From JAYWXI01 sp036016955 (GTDB lineage Bacteria > Bacteroidota > Bacteroidia > Flavobacteriales > Weeksellaceae): a stretch of 29,188 nt of DNA. Location: the NCBI RefSeq assembly GCF_036016955.1, contig NZ_JAYWXI010000017.1, positions 1-29,188 of the forward strand. The letters are read 5' to 3'. Both the position numbers and the translations under genes were made by a program. Positions 24,263-29,188 of this stretch are shown piece by piece; position 1 is the stretch's first letter, and every line of letters begins with the position of its first letter. The notes below the pieces were generated by a model. It did not search any database and had not been told where the DNA came from. It worked only from the letters and a program-made list of their open reading frames with translations.

Positions 24263-24290
24263 AAAATGCGAACACCTCTGTCCGCATTTT
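24263..24290 (-). terminator. Hairpin terminator of the membrane/zinc-ribbon/YidD-like operon
   Basis: AAAATGCG (24263-24270) pairs with CGCATTTT (24283-24290) around a 12-nt loop. On the minus strand the hairpin runs into TTTTTG, 7 bp after the stop codon of the YidD-like gene. Confidence 0.6.
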
Positions 24291-24296
24291 AATCTA

Positions 24297-24521
24297 TCAA
24301 GGCAAATCAATACAACTGTCGTGATTCCCTATTCTACATCTGGATAATCGGTTTAAAGTCATTTTCAGCCCTTTTCTTAATCCGTATTTCTGAACGCTCA
24401 TTTTTGAGTATTGTGAACAGGTTGGATAGAATTTACATCGAAAAAACTTTGACCAAATGGGAGATACAAGTTTTTTATATATCCAGATAAAAGCAATGTA
24501 AATATTACTTCCCAACTTCAT
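24297..24521 (-). CDS. Second, short YidD-like protein
   Basis: A 74-residue protein with the YidD core: hydrophobic/amphipathic N-terminus (IYIAFIWIYKKLVSPIW), the motif CKFYPTCSQYSKM, KYGLRKGLKMTLNRLSRC, and an end RIGNHDSCIDLP in place of the usual HPWGxxGxDPVP. All conserved cysteines are kept. The housekeeping yidD lies next to lgt at 7378-7674, so this is an accessory copy. It overlaps the zinc-ribbon gene upstream by 17 bp and is the last of a three-gene operon. It may help insert the operon's own membrane protein, or act in some conflict function; both are inference. Confidence 0.8.
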   Translation of the reverse strand: MKLGSNIYIAFIWIYKKLVSPIWSKFFRCKFYPTCSQYSKMSVQKYGLRKGLKMTLNRLSRCRIGNHDSCIDLP

Positions 24522-24843
24522 CTAAATTATGTGTTATGACTTCGACCTTTTTAGCTAACGAACCACATTTACTACAGCTGTCCACTTTTGACAATTCAAA
24601 GTATTTTTCTCGTTGCTGTTCTGGTGTTCTGTTTCTGGCATTTAATCCATCTACCGATGCTAAACCTGTACAGCATCCCAAAGGTAAACAAGCCACTCCT
24701 AAACCTAATGAGGTTAAAATATCGGCACAAAAACCTTTAGATTTTTGTGCTGTTTTTTGAGGTGTAAAATCAAAATAAGGAACAAATCTAATGTTTCCGC
24801 AACCTTGACAGGTAATTTTAAATTCTTTCATCTCTTTAGCCAT
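24505..24843 (-). CDS. Small zinc-ribbon protein
   Basis: A 112-residue protein with two cysteine pairs, CQGC near the N-terminus (ITCQGCGNIRF) and CSKC near the C-terminus (SCSKCGSLAKKVEVI), which together could hold one zinc ion. Between them is a hydrophobic Gly/Cys-rich stretch (ILTSLGLGVACLPLGCCTGLASV) that could be membrane-associated, with the two ribbon halves on the same side. I do not recognise the family. It starts 5 bp after the gene for the 275-residue membrane protein and overlaps the YidD-like gene by 17 bp, so the three are translationally linked. Confidence 0.65.
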   Translation of the reverse strand: MAKEMKEFKITCQGCGNIRFVPYFDFTPQKTAQKSKGFCADILTSLGLGVACLPLGCCTGLASVDGLNARNRTPEQQREKYFELSKVDSCSKCGSLAKKVEVITHNLDEVGK

Positions 24844-24848
24844 AACAC

Positions 24849-25676
24849 TTATTTTTTATAATTTTTACCTCCAACTTCTTTGTAATAATCATCTTGAAGC
24901 AAATAATACCAGAATATTCTACCCTCTGCAATTGTTGCTGGATTATGGTCTGCGATAAAAGCATAGTTTTTCTCATCCCATTTTCTTTTTAGCTTTTCGT
25001 GTTCATCCCCGATAGGCTTTCCTGTCCTTTGGAACTTCTCCATCAATTCATCAAATGATTCTGAAACGTATTTATCTCTTTCGAGATATAACTCATAAGC
25101 CTTTTTATCATCCCATAATTCAACCATACAGTTTTTCGGAGCAAATTTCGCATACTCATCTTTCAATTTGAAAGCAATTTGTTTTATGACATCTTCATCA
25201 TAATTGCTTACTTCTACCAATAATACAATTTGTTCGGAATTGGCATTACGAATCCGTCCTTCTTGTTTGTTATGTTTCAGAATTTCCACAACTCGATAAG
25301 TAATATCATTTTCGGTTGGTGTAATTTTTTTCATATTACTATCTAAAGTTACTTTGTCCAAATTGATAATTCGGGGTTTGTTGCTTTTTCCTTGTTCTAT
25401 ATTTTCAGTAATAACTTCTTTAGGAGATGATGACTTTGTTGTTGCATCTTTTGGTATAAAAACACCAATAATTCCAAACAGAACAATGTATGAAACATAT
25501 CTAACAGCTTTATTCTGCCAGAGCTTAAATTTTTCTTTGAGTGCATCTGAAATAGGAGGTAAGAATAACACTCCAAGAATGGCGGTTAATAATCCTGCTC
25601 CAATCGCTCCTTGTGCTAACGCACCGATACCTCCGAGTATGAATAATACTCCTAAAATGTACTTTACTACTTTCAT
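24849..25676 (-). CDS. Membrane protein of unknown function
   Basis: A 275-residue protein. The N-terminus has two adjacent hydrophobic segments (about 5-42: YILGVLFILGGIGALAQGAI and GLLTAILGVLFLPPI) and one more at about 60-76 (YVSYIVLFGIIGVFIP). The rest (about 80-275) is soluble, mixed alpha/beta and charged, with ITYRVVEILKHNKQEGRI, IVLLVEVSNYDEDVIKQIAF and VELWDDKKAYELYLERDKY. No enzymatic motif is visible. It is the first gene of the operon with the zinc-ribbon and the YidD-like protein. The 124-bp palindrome lies just upstream. Confidence 0.6.
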   Translation of the reverse strand: MKVVKYILGVLFILGGIGALAQGAIGAGLLTAILGVLFLPPISDALKEKFKLWQNKAVRYVSYIVLFGIIGVFIPKDATTKSSSPKEVITENIEQGKSNKPRIINLDKVTLDSNMKKITPTENDITYRVVEILKHNKQEGRIRNANSEQIVLLVEVSNYDEDVIKQIAFKLKDEYAKFAPKNCMVELWDDKKAYELYLERDKYVSESFDELMEKFQRTGKPIGDEHEKLKRKWDEKNYAFIADHNPATIAEGRIFWYYLLQDDYYKEVGGKNYKK

Positions 25677-25777
25677 AAGACTTGATATTAAATTAAAAAT
25701 TAGATTTCATTATTTAATTTGCTTCCAGTCCCAGAAAGCAATCTGTATTCAATAAAAAAGCGTGGGACTAAAACTAT

Positions 25778-25901
25778 ATTCGTTTATCAGGCATCGCCAA
25801 ACGCCCTTACCCCAAATAAGTATAGCCCACGCCAAAGCGTGAGCGTTGAACTTATTACTCTGGGGGCATTTCATAATTTGGCGATTTTGATAAACCCGAA
25901 T
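25778..25901. repeat. 124-bp nested imperfect palindrome
   Basis: Four sets of arms are nested around one centre: ATTCGTTTATCA (25778-25789) with TGATAAACCCGAAT (25888-25901, CC bulge); ATCGCCAAA (25793-25801) with TTTGGCGAT (25877-25885), perfect; ACCCCAAATAAGT (25809-25821) with ACTTATT...GGGG (25850-25865); and CACGC (25828-25832) with GCGTG (25837-25841) around loop CAAA. The unpaired bulges are mostly short or one-sided. It lies in a 349-bp gap between the membrane-protein operon and terL, holding no gene. It could fold as single-stranded DNA or RNA. Confidence 0.75.
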
Positions 25902-26025
25902 AATAGCTAACGCTAAATCAATATTTTATATAAATTATTTCTGCTTTTTCAAATGTATTTTCTGCTTTATTGTTATGAGACAAAATTACAAAATTTTGCT
26001 TGTAATTTTTAAAATATTAGTTTGA

Positions 26026-27342
26026 TTACCAACCTCCACTAATTGCTGGAAGATATTTAGATGTGCCTCTGTATGTTTTTACCCAGTTAGCATAAACCAA
26101 ACTATCTGCAATATCGGGACTTCTGCCTAAGAATTTTTTGATAGCTTCTTTACTGATTACTCTCACAGTTTTGTCTAAATGAATTTCATATTTTAAGGCT
26201 TGTAATTCTAATTTTAAGCTCTCATCAGTCAGATTTCCTATTTCTCCATTGATAAAGTCTTTTCGTAGCTCATAATACATTTGTGAACGGAGGTTGTAAG
26301 GTTTAAAGGCTTCTTCATAAATAGTTTCTTCTGATTTTGCTCCTCCTTGTAATCCAATTATATCATACCCTTGCATTTTTAAACTATCTACCACGCCTGC
26401 ACCTATACCTACACTATCAATTCCTACATAATTCGGGTCAATGTTATAATCGTGAATAAGTTGAATAGCTCTGGTAACAACCTCCGTAGTAGCTGTTTTT
26501 GGATGAGTTTCTATCAATTCGATATTTCCGTCTTTGAGAATTACAAAAACAGTTCTATCATCTCCATAGCGTGCTACATCTATACCCAATGAGGTAATCT
26601 CTGTTCCTTGTATTTTATTAGATGCTTTTAAAATAGCTTCAGTTGGAATAAGCTGGTTAATGGTATCCACCAAGCTCCAGTCTGCATATAGGTATTTCCT
26701 CAAAAAATTGGGGTTATCTTTAAAGGCTTCTTTGAGGTTTTGAACGTACTCACTATTTTCATCATAGTTGTCTGTTGTCAAGCTCTGAATATAAACCTCA
26801 TCAGAATTATTTGACTGAATGAAGACAGGGATTAACCAACAAGGTTCTGGATTACTGGTTAATCTGCCCTCATATTGAGGCTTTTGTTTGTTGGGTAAAA
26901 TCCAGCGTAACCGAGTTTTGAGCAAACTATATACCTCCATACTTACCTCGTTGGCTTCATCAATCCCGAACCAGCCAATCTCCAGACCTTTGATTTTTTG
27001 AAGCATCGGGTCTTTTGAAATATTGGCATCAATGAAAGTAAGGGTAGAGCCGTTGATAAAAGTTACTTCTAAACTGGTTTGGTTGAAACTTCTAATAATC
27101 TCTTTTGGACAAATGGAAAGAAATGTAATCAAAGTAGTTTTTTTCAATACTGATAACTCTTTTCGTGCAATTACAAGTCTATTACCATTGTATTTCATTG
27201 CTTGTTTTATGGCTTCTGCACACAAAAACCAACTTTTACCTCCACCCATAGCACCTCCGAACAAAACGTACTTTGCTCTGCATTTATGGGCTTCTATCTG
27301 TTTGGGCTTTGGTTGATAGTATAGGGATAAATCTACTTTCAT
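26026..27342 (-). CDS. Phage terminase large subunit
   Basis: A 438-residue packaging motor. ATPase part: Walker A GGAMGGGKS (29-37) and Walker B GWFGIDEA (123-130, Glu129). Nuclease part, RNase H fold: GIDVARYGDD (Asp255), VGIDSVG (Asp309) and GRSPDIADSL (Asp410/413), so all metal-binding acids are present and the enzyme looks intact. It cuts concatemeric DNA and pumps it into a procapsid. The small subunit gene ends 1 bp upstream. No portal, protease or capsid gene follows; transcription runs instead toward the palindrome and the membrane-protein operon. Confidence 0.92.
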   Translation of the reverse strand: MKVDLSLYYQPKPKQIEAHKCRAKYVLFGGAMGGGKSWFLCAEAIKQAMKYNGNRLVIARKELSVLKKTTLITFLSICPKEIIRSFNQTSLEVTFINGSTLTFIDANISKDPMLQKIKGLEIGWFGIDEANEVSMEVYSLLKTRLRWILPNKQKPQYEGRLTSNPEPCWLIPVFIQSNNSDEVYIQSLTTDNYDENSEYVQNLKEAFKDNPNFLRKYLYADWSLVDTINQLIPTEAILKASNKIQGTEITSLGIDVARYGDDRTVFVILKDGNIELIETHPKTATTEVVTRAIQLIHDYNIDPNYVGIDSVGIGAGVVDSLKMQGYDIIGLQGGAKSEETIYEEAFKPYNLRSQMYYELRKDFINGEIGNLTDESLKLELQALKYEIHLDKTVRVISKEAIKKFLGRSPDIADSLVYANWVKTYRGTSKYLPAISGGW

Positions 27343-27343
27343 T

Positions 27344-27712
27344 CTAATCTGGAATATTACATATAAACTCTACATTACCAGAATGTTCTATTTGCATTTT
27401 ATGTAATCCTTGCAATACAGTAAGTTCTTTATTTACTGATAATGCAGTTTTATAATCTTTTTTCTCTATACTCAATTTGTATAAATCTTCATAACGTCTT
27501 ACTGCCTTTGCGTAATCGTATTCTACTTTTCTTTTTACAGACTGCTCCACTAATACTTTTGCTCTGGCAATGTATTTATCTGCCTGTCTTTCTCCTATAT
27601 CCCATTTTTCTGTACAATGTAGAACTATTATCTCCCTACTGCTACCATTGATTAGCATTGTAGCAATAAGTTTTATACGCTGTTCTACTGTATTCTTGTC
27701 TGCTTTTTGCAT
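27344..27712 (-). CDS. Phage terminase small subunit
   Basis: A 122-residue protein with an N-terminal helix-turn-helix (RIKLIATMLINGSSREIIVL, then KWDIGERQADKYIARAKVLV), a long charged helix (KRKVEYDYAKAVRRYEDLYKLS) and a short C-terminal tail, which is the usual TerS layout: DNA recognition, oligomerisation, contact with TerL. The call rests also on the position, 1 bp before terL. TerS would choose the DNA packaged, which in phage satellites redirects helper capsids to the satellite genome. Confidence 0.8.
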   Translation of the reverse strand: MQKADKNTVEQRIKLIATMLINGSSREIIVLHCTEKWDIGERQADKYIARAKVLVEQSVKRKVEYDYAKAVRRYEDLYKLSIEKKDYKTALSVNKELTVLQGLHKMQIEHSGNVEFICNIPD

Positions 27713-27758
27713 AAGTATTGTTTTATTATTTTTCCAACTATATTACAAGTTTGATAAA

Positions 27759-28637
27759 TCAACTACAATAAAGTTCTATATACTTGTCTGACAGGGTTTT
27801 TAAAAACCATTTCTTAAATTCCTTTTTTAAAAATCTTTCCCTTAATCGCTTAATTTTCGACTTCATTATTTTTGTTTCTGCTTTGTTTAGTTGTTCTTCA
27901 ACCTTTATAAAGTCTGGATTTAGTGAAGCGTAAAAAAGTATTCTTTCTTCATTAGTGGATTTAGAAAAATCTACCTCATCATTATAAACTACCTTTGAGA
28001 ATGCTTCGTTGAGGTCTTTATACAAATGTTTAAACTTTTCGTTATCCAACAAATCCCCTAATGTCCTAATTGTCTTTGGTAATTTTCTCTTTTGATTATA
28101 GCAAAACTCTATTCGTAATCTCCAATCTGAAATATTTAGATTATCCGTTATTTCCACCTGTAAATTTTTGTCATAAACTTTTAAAGCATACTCATACATA
28201 AAACATTTTCTTCCATAATCCCTAAGTTGATGTTTCATTTTTTCAAACTGCCTTAATTTATACTCAAAAAAAACATTGAGATATTGGTTCGCTGGTTGAG
28301 GTGTTATAATACAAAAACCAAATTCCATTTTTTTGATTTCCCAGTATTGAGGTTCAATAGCAAACCATTTACAAATTTCATATATGGCACACTTCAATTC
28401 TGAATAAGTGAAATCACTATAATTGTTACCCTTAAAGAATTTGTGTATTGAGTTGCTCAATTCTATTCTATCATAGTACAAAACAACCCTAAAACCCCTG
28501 TATTCGCTTTCAAACCCTATCAGTTTACCATTTCTAAACTTTGGATAGAAAATTAAGCCCCTCCATTTGAAAGGCTCAAATGAATTAGGATTAAATAAGC
28601 ATTTTGTTAAAGCCATTATTTTAATGTAATCAACCAT
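27759..28637 (-). CDS. Putative replication initiation protein
   Basis: A 292-residue protein, perhaps starting at the internal ATG seven codons later (MALTKCLFNP). It has the general pattern of Bacteroidota Rep_trans-like initiators: an N-terminal beta-rich part (GLIFYPKFRNGKLIGFESEY), then WEIKKMEFGFCIITPQPANQYL, a lysine/tyrosine-rich middle with YEYALKVYDKN and WRLRIEFCYNQKRKLP, and a basic helical C-terminus. The tyrosines of KVYDKN and FCYNQK could be catalytic, but I cannot assign one. The gene lies 19 bp after the excisionase-like gene and 46 bp before terS. The assignment is from pattern memory and context. Confidence 0.5.
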   Translation of the reverse strand: MVDYIKIMALTKCLFNPNSFEPFKWRGLIFYPKFRNGKLIGFESEYRGFRVVLYYDRIELSNSIHKFFKGNNYSDFTYSELKCAIYEICKWFAIEPQYWEIKKMEFGFCIITPQPANQYLNVFFEYKLRQFEKMKHQLRDYGRKCFMYEYALKVYDKNLQVEITDNLNISDWRLRIEFCYNQKRKLPKTIRTLGDLLDNEKFKHLYKDLNEAFSKVVYNDEVDFSKSTNEERILFYASLNPDFIKVEEQLNKAETKIMKSKIKRLRERFLKKEFKKWFLKTLSDKYIELYCS

Positions 28638-28656
28638 TGTAAAGAAACTTTAAGCA

Positions 28657-28938
28657 TTACTTACCTAAAACTCTTTTGGTTGTAACCTCAACATCTATTT
28701 CTTCATTCGTTTTTGAACGGTTACGCAATAGCCACGCTTCAATTTCGGCTTTGTTAAAATATAGTTGCTTTCCGTTTGGTCTATAAAATGGAATTTCTCC
28801 CTTGCTGGTAAGTTTGTAAAGGTAACTTTGAGAAAGTCCTGTAAACTCTACCAGTTCTTCAAAGTTTAAAACGGTCTTTTGTGAATTGAGTAATAACTTT
28901 TCAATTCTATCTAATCTTTGTTCAATGTTGTTTTCCAT
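28657..28938 (-). CDS. Excisionase-like HTH protein (HTH_17/MerR-type)
   Basis: A 93-residue protein: a short N-terminal coiled coil (EQRLDRIEKLLLN) then a MerR/excisionase-type winged helix, LNFEELVEFTGLSQSYLYKL, the wing with GEIPFYRPNGKQLYF and NKAEIEAWLLRNR. This is the layout of the helix-turn-helix proteins found in most Bacteroidota integrative elements, where they act as excision factors or regulators. It heads the operon with the putative rep, terS and terL. The matching integrase should lie further right, beyond the IS. Confidence 0.85.
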   Translation of the reverse strand: MENNIEQRLDRIEKLLLNSQKTVLNFEELVEFTGLSQSYLYKLTSKGEIPFYRPNGKQLYFNKAEIEAWLLRNRSKTNEEIDVEVTTKRVLGK

Positions 28939-29086
28939 AATCTGCTACTATTGAATTGTCAAGTGCAAATTTGTGGAACATAGGAAAGAATTTTTGAACA
29001 CCTTTTTGAAAGGTAAATAATAAGGTAAATAGTTTAGTTTAATAATGCTGAAATGATATTCTTCACAAGTGCTTTAAATGCTGAAT
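28939..29086. promoter_or_regulatory. Region with operator-like repeats, or IS end
   Basis: Contains a hairpin ACCTTT-TTG-AAAGGT (29000-29014) and two direct copies of AAGGTAAATA (29010-29019, 29022-29031) 12 bp apart, a layout fit for a regulator in front of the excisionase operon. However TGAATT...TGCAAAT occurs both at about 28952-28970 and at about 29082-29099, and the former could be the terminal inverted repeat of the IS. In that case the repeats belong to the IS. Confidence 0.35.
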
Positions 29087-29188
29087 TCAACTTGCAAATG
29101 CAACAGAATTCTGATTAATAATTTGTTTAAATTTTTCGTTTGGCGTGAGGTATCCAAGTCTTTTACGAGGTCGATTATTGAGTTTATT
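29087..29188 (-). CDS. IS30-family transposase, C-terminal end (partial)
   Basis: The minus strand from the right edge reads NKLNNRPRKRLGYLTPNEKF followed by KQIINQNSVAFAS and a stop at 29087-29089. 'LNNRPRKRLGYLTPNE' is the strongly conserved end of IS30-family DDE transposases, and endings in VAFAS are common in Bacteroidota copies. Only the last 33 residues are inside the window, so integrity cannot be judged. Confidence 0.85.
   Translation of the reverse strand, partial: NKLNNRPRKRLGYLTPNEKFKQIINQNSVAFAS

Larger units (their letters stand above)
10214..29188. mobile_element. tRNA-adjacent genomic island (right end outside window)
   Basis: Directly after the tRNA terminator the base composition drops strongly and stays AT-rich to the right edge. 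Gene content changes from housekeeping to restriction, conflict-system, phage-packaging and IS genes, almost all on the minus strand. No integrase and no second copy of the tRNA 3' end are visible, so the right boundary and mode of integration are unknown. It may be several elements inserted side by side rather than one. Confidence 0.6.

Noticed and set aside
25778..25901. Calling the palindrome an integron attC site
   Set aside because: Foldback shape is similar, but clear RYYYAAC and GTTRRRY end boxes are not present in the right places, and no integron integrase is visible.
10214..29188. CRISPR array in the island
   Set aside because: No regularly spaced repeat units of 25-40 bp were seen; the mod-upstream repeats are 10 bp and irregular.

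Overview
The window looks like a chromosome segment of a flavobacterium (Bacteroidota), most likely a Weeksellaceae/Chryseobacterium-like organism. The signs are: promoters of the Bacteroidota type (TTG/TTTG, about 20 bp, then TAnnTTTG) in front of several genes, few Shine-Dalgarno sequences, protein sequences typical of the group, and a dnaA flanked by an acyl-CoA thioesterase and a low-molecular-weight tyrosine phosphatase. No database search was possible, so the genus is inference.

There are two halves with a sharp change in base composition at a tRNA gene (10140-10213). Positions 1-10250 are ordinary backbone, moderately GC-rich: a lipoprotein and a membrane protein, an outer-membrane barrel protein, LMW-PTP, dnaA, a hotdog thioesterase, peptidase E, rarA, yidD, an lgt with a long extra N-terminal domain, mscL, methylmalonyl-CoA epimerase and the tRNA. 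Many of these units end in clear intrinsic terminators.

From 10250 to the right edge the DNA is AT-rich, nearly every gene is on the minus strand, and the content is accessory: a genomic island next to the tRNA. It opens with a decayed HTH-regulator gene, then holds three blocks. (1) 10650-19811: a four-gene restriction/defence cluster: HepA-type SNF2 helicase, AlbA_2/ATPase-fold regulator, type III-like Mod methyltransferase, type III-like Res helicase-nuclease. A cluster of AAAATAGAAA repeats sits just upstream of mod. (2) 20685-24102: four genes in one compact operon: HNH nuclease, a small winged-helix-like 'middle component', a DUF2326 SMC-like ATPase and a fourth winged-helix protein. 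The first three match an ABC-three-component (ABC-3C) conflict system; the fourth gene may be an undescribed extra component. (3) 24297-28938: a membrane protein, a zinc-ribbon protein and a second, short YidD-like protein in one operon; then a 124-bp imperfect palindrome; then terL, terS, a putative replication initiator and an excisionase-like HTH gene. The last four look like the packaging and replication end of a phage satellite without visible structural genes. The end of an IS30-family transposase closes the window.

Most notable: the four-gene ABC-3C operon, the satellite-like xis-rep-terS-terL module beside defence genes, the SNF2/AlbA_2/type III cluster, the second YidD in an accessory operon, and the large palindrome at 25778-25901.
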